Shown piece by piece: positions 7,488 to 16,482 of a stretch of 64,000 nucleotides of DNA (its first letter is position 1; the number at the start of each line of letters is the position of its first letter). Both the position numbers and the translations under genes were made by a program. Under the pieces are notes generated by a model. That model made no database searches, was not told the DNA's origin, and was given only the letters and a program-made list of their open reading frames with translations. Source of the DNA: Clostridium fessum (GTDB lineage: Bacteria > Bacillota > Clostridia > Lachnospirales > Lachnospiraceae); contig NZ_PYLO01000006.1 of the NCBI RefSeq assembly GCF_003024715.1, forward strand, positions 62,001 through 126,000, in the 5' to 3' direction.

Positions 7488-7940
7488 ATGACCATCGAAA
7501 CAATCAAGCGGATGTTGGACGCCTGTTATCAGGGCAAGCGGATCCGGGATATGCTTCCGCCGCTGCCGAAGGGAGTCACTTCCTCCTATATTCAATATCT
7601 GGATGTCATCCAGTCGCTGGAACGAAACGGCGTCCACGTGAAAATATCGGACATCAGCGATGCGCTGAACCTGCCGCGCCCCGGCGTGACCCGGACCGTC
7701 AAGGAGATGGAGACGGGTGGTTATCTGCAAAAGAAAACCTCGCCGGACGACAGACGCATCACCTACATTTCCATCACCGAAGCGGGCAGGGCGCTCTCAC
7801 AGACGTATGACGCCGAATATTTCAGCGCGCTCGCCCCATCTTTAGATATCATCTCTGAGGAAGATGCCCGCCAGATGGTTCAGACGATGGAGACATTTTA
7901 TCAGATTATGTGCAAACAGAGGGATTCCCATGAACAATGA
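7488..7940 (+). CDS. MarR-family transcriptional regulator
   Basis: A 150-residue winged-helix DNA-binding protein. It has the recognition helix region ISDALNLPRPGVTRTVKEME and the wing motif SPDDRRITYISITEAG, the MarR DxR signature. Such proteins usually repress a neighbouring transporter and release DNA on binding a phenolic or toxic ligand. The ATG at 7488 has AAGGAG 11 bp upstream; the longer open frame upstream runs through the promoter and terminator and is excluded. Its last 11 bases overlap the MATE gene, so both are co-translated. The palindrome over its own -10 suggests autoregulation. Confidence 0.9.
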   Translation: MTIETIKRMLDACYQGKRIRDMLPPLPKGVTSSYIQYLDVIQSLERNGVHVKISDISDALNLPRPGVTRTVKEMETGGYLQKKTSPDDRRITYISITEAGRALSQTYDAEYFSALAPSLDIISEEDARQMVQTMETFYQIMCKQRDSHEQ

Positions 7941-9288
7941 TAAAGCTGATTTTACACAAGGCAGTATTCTGAAAAAACTGATTGCCTTCATGATTCCGGT
8001 ACTCGGCGCACTGATTCTGCAGGCGGCATACGGCGCGGTCGATCTGCTGGTGGTTGGACGGTTCGGTTCGACTTCCGGCCTTTCCGCTGTCTCCACCGGC
8101 AGCCAGGTCTTAAACCTCGTCACCTTCGTCGTAATCCAGTTCGCTATGGGTATCACGGTTTTGATCGCCCGCTATCTCGGTGAAAAGAAACCGCAGCAGA
8201 TCGGCGCGGTTGTCGGCGGAGCTTCGATCGTGTTTACGCTCATTTCCGCCGTTTTATTCGTCGTCATGGTCTTTTTTGCCCGCCCGATCGCCATTCTCAT
8301 GCAGGCGCCCGAGGAGGCGGTGGATCTGACCGCCAGCTACATCCGCATCTGCGGAGGCGGCATTTTCTTCATCGTCGCCTACAACCTGCTGTCCGCCATC
8401 TTCCGCGGGCTCGGTGACAGCCAGTCGCCGCTTCTCTTTGTCCTGGTTGCCTGCATCGTCAATGTGATCGGCGACCTCGCACTGGTAGCTGGTCTTCATA
8501 TGGACGCCGTCGGCGCCGCCATCGCGACCATCTCCGCGCAGGCGCTCAGCGTCGTATTTGCGATTCTTCTTTTAATTAAGAAAACACTGCCATTTACGAT
8601 CACCCGGCATGATTTCCGGTTCAACACCCAGTGCCCGAAATTTCTTTCCATCGGGCTGCCGCTCGCGCTCCAGGAATTTTTAACCCAGCTTTCCTTCTTA
8701 GCCCTGTGCGCGTTCGTCAACCGCCTGGGACTGGAGGCATCCTCCGGTTACGGTGTAGCCTGCAAGATCGTCAATTTCGCCATGCTCGTCCCGAGCGCCC
8801 TGATGCAGTCGATGGCTTCCTTCGTCTCCCAAAACGTAGGGGCAGGGAAAGTCAAGCGTGCCAAGCACACCCTTTTTACGGGAATCGGCGTCGGTCTGTG
8901 CGTCGGCTGTATCGTCTTTACCCTGGTTCTCCTAAAGGGCGATATCCTGTCCGGCTTCTTCTCGACGGATGCGGCGGTCATCCAGAACAGCTATGATTAC
9001 CTGAAAGGATTCGCACTTGAGTCCATCGTGACCGCGGTTCTGTTCAGCATGATCGGATATTTCAACGGAAATAACCAGACACTCTGGGTTATGACACAGG
9101 GACTCATCCAGACGCTTCTGGTGCGCCTCCCGCTAGCGTATTTCATGAGTATCCAGCCGGACGCCAGCCTGACCAAGATCGGTCTCGCAGCCCCCGTTTC
9201 TACGATCGTCGGCATTGTACTAAATATCGGATATTATATCTACTGGACCCGGAAACAGCAGCACCCGCCAGTGGAAGAAATCATATAA
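7930..9288 (+). CDS. MATE-family efflux transporter
   Basis: A 452-residue membrane protein with twelve predicted helices in two similar halves, typical of MATE multidrug/Na+ (or H+) antiporters. It begins MNNDKADFTQGSILKKL, the usual MATE N-terminus, and shows GxxDxxVVGRFG-like residues after the first helix. The ATG at 7930 sits inside the end of the MarR gene, giving translational coupling. It probably exports the compound sensed by the MarR protein. The substrate is unknown. It ends just before a strong hairpin and an intergenic repeat. Confidence 0.9.
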   Translation: MNNDKADFTQGSILKKLIAFMIPVLGALILQAAYGAVDLLVVGRFGSTSGLSAVSTGSQVLNLVTFVVIQFAMGITVLIARYLGEKKPQQIGAVVGGASIVFTLISAVLFVVMVFFARPIAILMQAPEEAVDLTASYIRICGGGIFFIVAYNLLSAIFRGLGDSQSPLLFVLVACIVNVIGDLALVAGLHMDAVGAAIATISAQALSVVFAILLLIKKTLPFTITRHDFRFNTQCPKFLSIGLPLALQEFLTQLSFLALCAFVNRLGLEASSGYGVACKIVNFAMLVPSALMQSMASFVSQNVGAGKVKRAKHTLFTGIGVGLCVGCIVFTLVLLKGDILSGFFSTDAAVIQNSYDYLKGFALESIVTAVLFSMIGYFNGNNQTLWVMTQGLIQTLLVRLPLAYFMSIQPDASLTKIGLAAPVSTIVGIVLNIGYYIYWTRKQQHPPVEEII

Positions 9289-9308
9289 AAACATAGGAAC
9301 TGCTCCGT

Positions 9309-9347
9309 AACAGGCAGGCACTTTCAGAGCGAAGGTGTCTGCCTGTT
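9309..9347 (+). terminator. Strong hairpin after the MATE gene
   Basis: AACAGGCAGGCAC and GTGTCTGCCTGTT pair over 13 bp with one mismatch and a 13-nt loop. No T-run follows, but it lies 20 bp after the stop codon. It may be part of the adjacent palindromic repeat rather than a pure terminator. Confidence 0.5.
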
Positions 9348-9351
9348 ATCA

Positions 9352-9405
9352 TTACGGTACTTTCGGTTCCAAAAGTGCCTGCCCGTGAATAATTGCGTTG
9401 TTCAC
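9352..9405. repeat. Intergenic palindromic repeat, type B copy 1
   Basis: TTACGGTACTTTCGGTTCC and the following AAAAGTGCCTGCCCGTGA recur almost unchanged at 42315-42350. The core is a hairpin of ACTTT/AAAGT around CGGTTCCA. It lies between the MATE gene and the CIRCE promoter. Confidence 0.7.
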
Positions 9406-9422
9406 AAAAACTTCACAGAAAA

Positions 9423-9465
9423 TTAGCACTCACCTCTTGACAGTGCTAATTATGTGTGTTATATT
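9423..9465 (+). promoter_or_regulatory. CIRCE operator with overlapping promoter for hsp20
   Basis: TTAGCACTC-N9-CAGTGCTAA (9423-9449) matches the CIRCE consensus except for one base in the right arm, and is the binding site of the heat-shock repressor HrcA. A promoter overlaps it: TTGACA (9437-9442), 17 bp, TATATT (9460-9465). Repression would be lifted by heat or misfolded protein. Confidence 0.88.
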
Positions 9466-9582
9466 ACAGCTAGAACAAAGGAAAGGACAAGGAAATGAAT
9501 GAGTTCCCCTTTTCCTCCCAATGTTTTTACATAGATGATAACTACAAAGACATTTACAGATAACTAAAAGGAGAGATGACTT

Positions 9583-10101
9583 ATGTATATGCCGAGTATT
9601 TTTAATAATAGTGTATTTGATAACTTTGATAACTGGATGGATTTTTCCTTCCCGAGCTTTAACCAGAGACTGTATGGCGCTTCCTCTTCCCAGCTGATGA
9701 AGACGGATGTCAAGGAAACCGATAAGGATTATGAAGTTTCCATCGACCTGCCGGGATTTAAGAAAGACGAACTTCAGATTGAGCTGAAAGATGGCTATCT
9801 GACCGTCAGCGGTTCGAAAGAAGTTACATCGAAAGATATGCCGGAGGAGAATCAGAAAGATGCAACGACCGCAGAAGCAGATGCTTCCAAGAAGGACGCT
9901 AAAGCCGAGCAGAAAACCGTTAAATATATCCGTCAGGAACGCTACAGCGGCAATGTAAGCAGAAGCTTCTACGTCGGCGAGAACTTGGAGGAAAAGGATA
10001 TCCATGCCAAATTTGAAAATGGCACTCTGACCCTGACCTTCCCGAAAGAGCTGGAAAAGAAAGCGGTTGAAGAGAAGCATTTCGTTTCCATCGAAGGTTA
10101 A
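9583..10101 (+). CDS. Small heat shock protein, Hsp20/alpha-crystallin family
   Basis: ATP-independent holdase chaperone that binds unfolding proteins in the cytoplasm, 172 residues. The alpha-crystallin domain begins near residue 38 (MKTDVKETDKDYEVSIDLPG) and ends with the family GTLTLTFPK motif near 150. A charged, alanine/lysine/glutamate-rich insert at about residues 88-110 interrupts the domain between two strands, before YIRQERYSGNVSRSFYVGE; it is longer than in most Clostridial homologues I know. An AAGGAGAG site precedes ATG 9583. The gene is preceded by CIRCE and followed by a DnaJ gene, a stress pair. Confidence 0.92.
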   Translation: MYMPSIFNNSVFDNFDNWMDFSFPSFNQRLYGASSSQLMKTDVKETDKDYEVSIDLPGFKKDELQIELKDGYLTVSGSKEVTSKDMPEENQKDATTAEADASKKDAKAEQKTVKYIRQERYSGNVSRSFYVGENLEEKDIHAKFENGTLTLTFPKELEKKAVEEKHFVSIEG

Positions 10102-10158
10102 TAATCAGATAGGCAGCTGCGGCTCACACATTGTGTTGCCAGCAGCCAGATAGGTTCA

Positions 10159-10186
10159 GAAGCTGTCGCAGGGATGCGGCAGCTTC
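10159..10186 (+). terminator. Hairpin between hsp20 and dnaJ-like gene
   Basis: GAAGCTGTCGC and GCGGCAGCTTC make an 11-bp stem (one wobble) with a 6-nt loop, followed by TATCATACC. It is a likely partial terminator that would lower read-through into the DnaJ gene. Confidence 0.5.
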
Positions 10187-10259
10187 TATCATACCCAATC
10201 TTTTATCATAACCTAAATAATTGAAACTTAAATCACTGCATCTACGGAGGTGATAATCG

Positions 10260-11447
10260 ATGGCAGAGAAAAGAGACTATTATGACATACTGGGGATAAA
10301 GCGGGACGCCAGTGCGGAGACGATCAAAAAGGCATTCCGGAAACTTGCCAAAAAGTATCACCCGGATTCCAATGCCGGTAATCCCCAGGCAGAGCAGATG
10401 TTTAAGGATGTCAACGAAGCCTATTCGATCTTAAGTGATCCAGAAAAAAAGAAACTCTACGATCGCTTCGGTCACGCCGCATTTGACCCGAACAGCGCCG
10501 CATACGGCGGAGCTGGCGGTGCCGGCGCTTCTGGAAATGGTCCATTTGGCTCCGGCTTTGGCGGTACCGGTCAGGGCGGTTCCTGGCACTATCAGAGCGG
10601 TCCGGGCGGTTATGCAGAATACCATTTTACCGGGGATGACATGGACGATATGGGTGACATTTTTGGAGATATGTTTGGCGGCATGTTCCACGGCAAGAGT
10701 TCGGGCGGCAGTTCCCGCAGCCGACATTTCACGGGCGGTTCCGGGTTTGGCGGCTCTGGGACTCATTTTACCGGTGGTTCCAGTTTTGGCGGTTCTAGCG
10801 CTCATTTTGGCGGCGGGTCTGGCTTTGGCGGCTTCGGCGGCAGTCAGGGCTTTCACAGCGCCGATTTCCGTGAGAAAGGTTCTGACCTCACGTCCGATGT
10901 AACCATAAGCTTTGATGAAGCCGTATCCGGCTGCGAGAAGCTCATCACTCTGCAGAACCCACAGACTGGCAAGCGCCAGTCTTTACAGGTTCACATCCCA
11001 GCGGGCATCGATACCGGTAAATCTATCCGTCTGAAAGGAAAAGGCATGCCGGGAACCGGTGGCGGTGAGGCCGGTGATCTGCTCCTTAACATTACCGTGG
11101 CAGAAAAACCGGGATGGGAGCGCAAGGAGATGGATGTTTACTCGACCGTCCGCATTCCGTTTACCACCGCAGTCTTCGGCGGTGAGGCGCTGGTTTCCAC
11201 CCTGTACGGCAATGTCCTGTGCAAGATCGCAGCCGGGACGCAGTCGGGAACCAAGATTAAATTAAAGGGAAAAGGCGTTGTTTCCATGAAGAATCCGTCC
11301 ATCCATGGCAATCAGTACGTGACGGTCCAGATCGATGTCCCGAACCATCTGACCCCCGAGGCAGAACAGAAACTTCGCGAATTTGAACACGCCTGCGGAC
11401 TGAACAAAAACAGTCAGGGCGGACCCAACGGCAGGAGCGCAGCTTGA
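10260..11447 (+). CDS. DnaJ-family co-chaperone without zinc finger (CbpA-like)
   Basis: Stimulates the ATPase of Hsp70 and delivers clients. The J domain (5-70) has the essential HPD at residues 34-36. A very glycine/serine-rich linker follows (about 78-200), including three consecutive 13-residue units of the form xHFxGGSxFGGxx at 155-193. The C-terminal client-binding domains (about 205-380) end the protein at 395 residues. The four CxxCxGxG zinc repeats of classical DnaJ are missing, so this is a type II J protein. GGAGG lies 8 bp before the ATG. Its position after the CIRCE-controlled hsp20 suggests stress induction by read-through. Confidence 0.9.
   Translation: MAEKRDYYDILGIKRDASAETIKKAFRKLAKKYHPDSNAGNPQAEQMFKDVNEAYSILSDPEKKKLYDRFGHAAFDPNSAAYGGAGGAGASGNGPFGSGFGGTGQGGSWHYQSGPGGYAEYHFTGDDMDDMGDIFGDMFGGMFHGKSSGGSSRSRHFTGGSGFGGSGTHFTGGSSFGGSSAHFGGGSGFGGFGGSQGFHSADFREKGSDLTSDVTISFDEAVSGCEKLITLQNPQTGKRQSLQVHIPAGIDTGKSIRLKGKGMPGTGGGEAGDLLLNITVAEKPGWERKEMDVYSTVRIPFTTAVFGGEALVSTLYGNVLCKIAAGTQSGTKIKLKGKGVVSMKNPSIHGNQYVTVQIDVPNHLTPEAEQKLREFEHACGLNKNSQGGPNGRSAA
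10722..10838 (+). repeat. Three 39-bp coding repeats in the DnaJ linker
   Basis: Encodes three adjacent 13-residue units: [26 protein letters not shown] and [13 protein letters not shown]. The DNA copies are similar but not identical, so the array could change copy number by slippage. Each unit places a His-Phe pair in a Gly/Ser context. Confidence 0.8.
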
Positions 11448-11466
11448 CGGCTCCTGCCGTTTTTTA
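11429..11466 (+). terminator. Intrinsic terminator of the dnaJ-like gene
   Basis: CGGCAGGAGC and GCTCCTGCCG form a perfect 10-bp stem followed by six T. The left arm lies inside the last codons of the gene. Confidence 0.9.
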
Positions 11467-11813
11467 CTGAACGTCTGCAAAGTCAAAAATATCATAGAAT
11501 TTTCGCCCCATTATTTTCATATATATGGTTGTGATTTTCATAAATATGATATTTTAATTGTAGGCAATCCACAATTTCATCACTTTTTAATTGTCATGAA
11601 ATTACCGCAGCTATATATTCAACATTTTTTCACACTTTATACCTATCTTTCTTATCTATTTTATCTGTTTTTACCTCACTTTCATTTCTTTTTTTAGATA
11701 TTTTGCAATAAATATCTTGTATTTTTCGCTCGTTTTATGTTATAGTAAACACATAATTGCATCGAAAAATATAACGCATTTTATTTCACATTTATGAAAG
11801 GAGTTTATACCTT
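11448..11813 (+). promoter_or_regulatory. AT-rich upstream region and promoter of the hydrogenase operon
   Basis: No gene is seen in this 366-bp, very AT-rich region. A promoter lies at 11717-11746: TTGTAT, 18 bp, TATAGT, with TG one base before the -10. That gives a leader of about 60 nt. The AAAGGAG site at 11797-11803 serves the first gene. The long AT-rich upstream part could act as an UP element or bind a redox regulator, but no palindrome such as a Rex site was seen. Confidence 0.55.
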
Positions 11814-13655
11814 ATGAGCAGACTCGTTATACCTACTAACAGCGAGGCTCAGAATGTCGTAGAAGGGCTTTACAAAGATCTGGAACGGCGCATCATCGCC
11901 AGCCCGCCAGGTCTTTGTCCTGTCGACCTGACCGCTGCATTTTTAAAAATGTGCCATGCACAGACCTGCGGCAAATGCGTTCCCTGCCGAATCGGTCTCG
12001 CGCAGCTCTCCAATCTTCTGGAGGACATCCTGAACGGAAAAGGAACCATGAAGCATTTAACCATGCTGGAGGAAACAGCCCGTGTCATCGAAAGCACGGC
12101 TGACTGTGCCATCGGCTATACCGCTGCCCAGATGGTTTTAAAAGGACTGGACGGCTTCAAAGAGGATTTTATGGAACATATCTTACACAACCGCTGCCGC
12201 AGTAATCTTGATCAGCCGGTTCCCTGTGTAGCTCTGTGCCCGGCCGGAGTTGATATTCCGGGTTACATCGCCCTGACCGGTGAAGGACGCTATGCCGATG
12301 CAGTCCGCCTGATCCGCAAGGATAACCCATTCCCAACCGCCTGTGCGCTGGTATGCGAACATCCATGTGAGTCCCGCTGCCGCCGCAACATGCTGGATAA
12401 TTCTATCAATATCCGCGGTATCAAGCGTGTAGCTGTGGATATGGCAGGATATGTACCGGCACCGGTCTGTCCAACCTCCACCGGCAAGCGCATCGCGATC
12501 ATCGGCGGCGGCCCCAGCGGCCTGAGCGCTGCTTATTATCTGCAGCTGATGGGACATCAGACCACTGTATTTGAAAAACGCAAGAAACTCGGCGGCATGC
12601 TGCTGTACGGAATTCCAAGCTACCGCCTGCCACGAGAGCGCCTGCAGGATGATATCAATGTCATTCTGGAAACCGGTGTGGAAGTCCGTCTTGAAACTTC
12701 GGTCGGAAACGATCCAGGACAGCTGTCTCTGGATGAACTCCGCAAAGAATATGATGCTATCTACATCGCCATCGGCGCTCATAGTGATAAAAAGATTGGT
12801 ATTGAGGGAGAAGATGCCGGCGGTGTTATCTCCGCTGTCGAATTCCTCCGTGCTATCGGCGACGGCAAATATCCGGATCTTACCGGAAAGAAGGTCTGTG
12901 TCATCGGCGGCGGCAACGTAGCCATGGACGTAGCCCGTTCTTCTGTCCGCCTGGGTGCAGACAAGGTGGCAGTTGCCTACAGACGCCGCAAAGCTGATAT
13001 GACAGCTCTTCCGGAAGAGGTTGAAAGTGCCATGGCTGAAGGCGTAGAGATCATGGAACTTTACGCACCGGAGCGGATTGAAGCAGACGAGGACGGCCAG
13101 GTAAAAGCTCTCTGGGTAAGCCAGCAGATGCCGGGAGAAATCCGCGGCGGACGTCCTTCACCGAAGGCTATCGGCACCGACTCTATCCCGGTTGAATGTG
13201 ATATCGTCATCGCAGCTGTGGGGCAGGGCATCGAAAGCCGTTACTTCGTAGAACAGGGTATCGACGCAAAATGGGGCATCATCCAGGCAACCGGATGGAC
13301 CTCCATTCAGAATATGCCGGGTATTTTCGCCGGAGGCGACTGTGCAACCGGACCGGCAACCGTGATCCGTGCAATCGCTGCCGGCAAGGTAGCCGCAGCC
13401 AACATCGACCAGTATCTCGGCTACAACCACGAGATTACCTGCGATGTGAAGATTCCGGAACCGGATCTCTCCGACCGTACTCCTTGCGGACGTGTCAACC
13501 TGACAGAGCGTCCTGCCGGAGAACGCAAATGTGACTTTACACTTACCGAATGCGGCATGAGCCTCAAGGAGGCTGGCCAGGAAGCCAGACGCTGCCTGCG
13601 CTGTGATCACTTCGGTTATGGAAACTTCAAAGGAGGGCGGACCACATCATGGTAA
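11814..13655 (+). CDS. NuoF-like iron-sulfur domain fused to GltD-like NAD(P)H oxidoreductase, hydrogenase partner
   Basis: Predicted electron-transfer subunit linking NAD(P)H with the hydrogenase encoded next, 613 residues. The N-terminal part has the C-terminal NuoF [4Fe-4S] pattern TCGKCVPC (Cys52, 55, 58) plus Cys98, but lacks the NuoF FMN/NADH domain. Then follows a GltD-type unit: cysteine-rich CVALCPAGVDIP and CEHPCESRCRR, an FAD site GGGPSGLSAAY near 230, and a second nucleotide site VIGGGNVAMDVA near 365 followed by YRRRKADM, the pattern associated with NADPH in GltD and NfnB. It overlaps the hydrogenase gene by 7 bp. No NuoE-like subunit is nearby. Whether it bifurcates electrons is unknown. 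Confidence 0.85.
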   Translation: MSRLVIPTNSEAQNVVEGLYKDLERRIIASPPGLCPVDLTAAFLKMCHAQTCGKCVPCRIGLAQLSNLLEDILNGKGTMKHLTMLEETARVIESTADCAIGYTAAQMVLKGLDGFKEDFMEHILHNRCRSNLDQPVPCVALCPAGVDIPGYIALTGEGRYADAVRLIRKDNPFPTACALVCEHPCESRCRRNMLDNSINIRGIKRVAVDMAGYVPAPVCPTSTGKRIAIIGGGPSGLSAAYYLQLMGHQTTVFEKRKKLGGMLLYGIPSYRLPRERLQDDINVILETGVEVRLETSVGNDPGQLSLDELRKEYDAIYIAIGAHSDKKIGIEGEDAGGVISAVEFLRAIGDGKYPDLTGKKVCVIGGGNVAMDVARSSVRLGADKVAVAYRRRKADMTALPEEVESAMAEGVEIMELYAPERIEADEDGQVKALWVSQQMPGEIRGGRPSPKAIGTDSIPVECDIVIAAVGQGIESRYFVEQGIDAKWGIIQATGWTSIQNMPGIFAGGDCATGPATVIRAIAAGKVAAANIDQYLGYNHEITCDVKIPEPDLSDRTPCGRVNLTERPAGERKCDFTLTECGMSLKEAGQEARRCLRCDHFGYGNFKGGRTTSW

Positions 13656-15403
13656 ATACGAATCTTGTATCCATCAAAATTAATAATATACCGCTGCAGG
13701 TTCCTGCCGGAACCCGGATTCTGGACGCCTGCCGCGACAACGGTTTTCACGTTCCTTATCTTTGCTATCTGAAAGATATCAACGAGATCGGTGCCTGCCG
13801 TGTCTGCGTTGTAGAAGTGAAGGGAATCCACCATCTCGTTACCTCCTGCAACAACCAGGTTCAGGAAGGTATGGAGATTCTCACAAACTCCCCGCGGGTC
13901 CGCGAAGCCCGCAAGATCAACGTGGAACTGCTTCTTTCCCAGCATCACACCAACTGTCCCACCTGTGTGCGCAGTTCCAACTGTGAATTAAAACAGGTGG
14001 CAAGTGATCTGAACCTGACTGTTGACCGTTATAAAAACGAATATCCGGAAATGATCTGGACTTCTACTTTTCCACTGATCCGCGATGCGGGAAAATGTAT
14101 CAAATGCATGCGCTGCGTCCAGATCTGCGACAAGATCCAGACCTTAAATATCTGGGATGTGTCCGGAACCGGTTCCCATACAACCGTCGATGTTTCCCAC
14201 AATCTGGAAATCAAAGAATCCGACTGTTCTCTCTGCGGACAGTGCGTTACCCACTGCCCGACGGCCGCTCTCCAGGAGCGGGATGATGTGGAAGCCATCA
14301 ATGGTATCCACGGTGAACTTGCAAATGATGACAAGGTAACCGTAGCGGTTGTCGCTCCGGCTGTCCGTGCCGCATGGGGTGAAGAATTTGGTCTTTCCCC
14401 GGAATTTGCCACTGACAGACGTTTCGTATCCACCTTAAAATCCGTTGGATTTGACTATGTATTCGATGTTGACTTTGCAGCCGATCTGACCATCATGGAG
14501 GAAAGCAACGAGCTTTTAGCCCGTTTACAGCAGCCGGATAAATACAGCTGGCCAATGTTCACCTCCTGCTGCCCTGGCTGGGTCAGCTTTGCAAAGAGCC
14601 AGTATCCGGAGCTTCTGCCGCAGCTTTCCACTGCCAAGTCCCCGCAGCAGATGTTCGGTGCTGTCATCAAAACTTATTTTGCACAGAAAAAAGGCATTGC
14701 ACCGGAAAATATCACCTGTGTTTCCATCATGCCGTGTATGTCCAAGAAACGCGAACTGACTATTCCGGGCATGGACAGCGCCGGAACCGGACAGGATATT
14801 GATTATGTTCTGACCACCCGTGAGATATGCCGTCTCATCAAGGCTGATCATATCGATGTATCCAGACTTCCGGAGTGCGATTTTGACGATCCTCTCGGCG
14901 AAGCAACCGGAGCCGGTGTTATCTTCGGTGCCAGCGGCGGCGTACTGGAGGCAGCTCTTCGTACCGCTTACCACACCGTAACCGGTGAAAATCCGGAGAT
15001 CGGCGAACAGAGTCCGCTGAAGGTTCTGCGCCAGATCAGCTCCTTTAAGGAACTGGAGATCGATATCAAGGGTGTGAAGCTGCACTGTGCAGCTCTCAGC
15101 AGCCTAGGAGAGGCCAGACGCCTCATTCAGGCGATAAAACGCGGCGAATGCCACTATGATTTCGTTGAAGTCATGGCATGTCCAGGCGGATGCATCAACG
15201 GCGGCGGCCAGCCGATCCGCCCATCCTTCCAGAATAAGCCGAAGGACTGCGCAGACCGCGACCAGTGCCTGCGCGGCTACGACGCCCGCAGCGCCATCCG
15301 GTTCAGCCATGAAAACAAGGCGGTTCAGACACTGTATGACGAGTATCTTGAAGCTCCGTTATCCGATCGTGCACATCATCTGCTGCATGTGGAGGAATAT
15401 TAA
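13649..15403 (+). CDS. [FeFe]-hydrogenase catalytic subunit
   Basis: Makes or oxidises H2 at an H-cluster in the cytoplasm; 584 residues with a full accessory cluster chain. Ligands seen are an N-terminal [2Fe-2S] ferredoxin domain (Cys39, 50, 53, 67), a His-ligated [4Fe-4S] site (His100, Cys103, 106, 112) and two [4Fe-4S] sites (Cys150/153/156/160 and Cys193/196/199/203). The H-cluster motifs are TSCCPGW (305-311), MPCMSKKRE (361-369) and MACPGGCINGGGQP (509-522). GGAGGGCGG precedes the ATG. Partnership with the upstream flavoprotein follows from overlap. Maturases HydEFG are not in the window. Confidence 0.96.
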   Translation: MVNTNLVSIKINNIPLQVPAGTRILDACRDNGFHVPYLCYLKDINEIGACRVCVVEVKGIHHLVTSCNNQVQEGMEILTNSPRVREARKINVELLLSQHHTNCPTCVRSSNCELKQVASDLNLTVDRYKNEYPEMIWTSTFPLIRDAGKCIKCMRCVQICDKIQTLNIWDVSGTGSHTTVDVSHNLEIKESDCSLCGQCVTHCPTAALQERDDVEAINGIHGELANDDKVTVAVVAPAVRAAWGEEFGLSPEFATDRRFVSTLKSVGFDYVFDVDFAADLTIMEESNELLARLQQPDKYSWPMFTSCCPGWVSFAKSQYPELLPQLSTAKSPQQMFGAVIKTYFAQKKGIAPENITCVSIMPCMSKKRELTIPGMDSAGTGQDIDYVLTTREICRLIKADHIDVSRLPECDFDDPLGEATGAGVIFGASGGVLEAALRTAYHTVTGENPEIGEQSPLKVLRQISSFKELEIDIKGVKLHCAALSSLGEARRLIQAIKRGECHYDFVEVMACPGGCINGGGQPIRPSFQNKPKDCADRDQCLRGYDARSAIRFSHENKAVQTLYDEYLEAPLSDRAHHLLHVEEY

Positions 15404-15425
15404 TATATCCAAACAGTCACACAAC

Positions 15426-15462
15426 AAAACCCCAGAGAGTTGCCGCTCTCTGGGGTTTTGTG
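15426..15462. terminator. Bidirectional terminator between hydrogenase and fructokinase
   Basis: AAAACCCCAGAGAG and CTCTCTGGGGTTTT are perfectly complementary over 14 bp with a 6-nt loop. A/T flanks on both sides serve the convergent genes. Confidence 0.92.
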
Positions 15463-15519
15463 TCATTCACAGATGACCAATCTGAGGCTAGTTACCAACT
15501 ACTTACTCTATCTTTTCTT

Positions 15520-16482
15520 CTAGCCTCTCAGCCTCTCTTCAATCTCCTCCATCTCCGGAATTGCCGAGATTCCGCCGCGGCGTTCGACGCACAGGCTTGC
15601 CACTGCGTTGCCGACCCTGCCAAACTGAATCATCTGCGCCCGGGTCAGGTGTTCCGGCGAGGTTTCTTCCTGCAGATAGGAGGCGAGAAAACCTCCCCAG
15701 AAGGAATCACCAGCGCCGGTTGTATCGACCGCATGGGAGGAAAAGCCCTCCGCTTTTACGATTCCATTTTCATTGCCGATCAGGGCGCCATCTCTTCCGA
15801 GCGTCACTGCCACCAGGTGCACCCCCTGACGGAGCAGATACTGAATCGCTTCCTCCGGGTCCTGATACGGGGTCAGAAGCGAGGTTTCTTCATCCGAAAT
15901 CTTCATCATATCTACATAGGGAATCAGCGACTGCATCCGAAGCTGTGCGGTCTCCGGATCACTCCAGAGCGCCGCCCGGTAGTTCGGATCGTAGGAAATC
16001 ACCGCACCGCTGTTTCTAGCAATATTGATCGCCTCATAGGTTGCCGTCCGGGATGGATCATCGGTCAGCGACAGGGAACCGACATGAAATACTCTCGTAT
16101 TTTCCAGGATCTCCGGATCGATCTCTTTCATGCACAGATTCGTATCTGCCCCCGGCTTTCTCGCAAAGGCAAATTCGCGCTCCCCGTTTTCTTTCAGGCT
16201 TACAAATGCAAGCGTGGTAAAATACTTTTCATCCTGAATCAGGTTGTCCGTATTGATACCTGCCCGGATCAGGGTTTCCTTCAGGAAATCGCCGTGCATA
16301 TCCTTACCCACCTTGCCAATAAATGCTGTCTTCCTTCCAAATTTCGCAGCAGCCGCCAGCAGATTGGCCGGCGCACCTCCCGGATTCTGCTCAAACAGAC
16401 GCATTCCCTGCTGTGAAACACCTGCTGGAGTAAAATCAATCAGAAGCTCTCCCAGCGCTGTGATGTCTGTTTTTATTCTCAT
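15520..16482 (-). CDS. scrK: Fructokinase, PfkB family
   Basis: Phosphorylates fructose released from fructans, in the cytoplasm; 320 residues. The family N-terminus ITALGELLIDFTP, the sugar-binding NPGGAPAN and the C-terminal signature DTTGAGDSFWGG (catalytic Asp in TGAGD) are present. The ATG at 16482 is chosen because GGAGG lies 7 bp upstream; the ATG at 16491 abuts GGAGG itself. It is the last gene of the five-gene fructan operon, about 100 bp after the GH32 gene, and supplies fructose 6-phosphate to glycolysis. Confidence 0.92.
   Translation of the reverse strand: MRIKTDITALGELLIDFTPAGVSQQGMRLFEQNPGGAPANLLAAAAKFGRKTAFIGKVGKDMHGDFLKETLIRAGINTDNLIQDEKYFTTLAFVSLKENGEREFAFARKPGADTNLCMKEIDPEILENTRVFHVGSLSLTDDPSRTATYEAINIARNSGAVISYDPNYRAALWSDPETAQLRMQSLIPYVDMMKISDEETSLLTPYQDPEEAIQYLLRQGVHLVAVTLGRDGALIGNENGIVKAEGFSSHAVDTTGAGDSFWGGFLASYLQEETSPEHLTRAQMIQFGRVGNAVASLCVERRGGISAIPEMEEIEERLRG

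Noticed and set aside
10431..10902. Open frames on both strands within the DnaJ linker
   Set aside because: Produced by the low-complexity Gly/Ser codons; alanine- and valine-rich translations without meaning.
15460..16416. Long plus-strand open frame (318 codons) opposite fructokinase
   Set aside because: Exactly antisense to a clear PfkB kinase; translation lacks any family motif and has no ribosome site.
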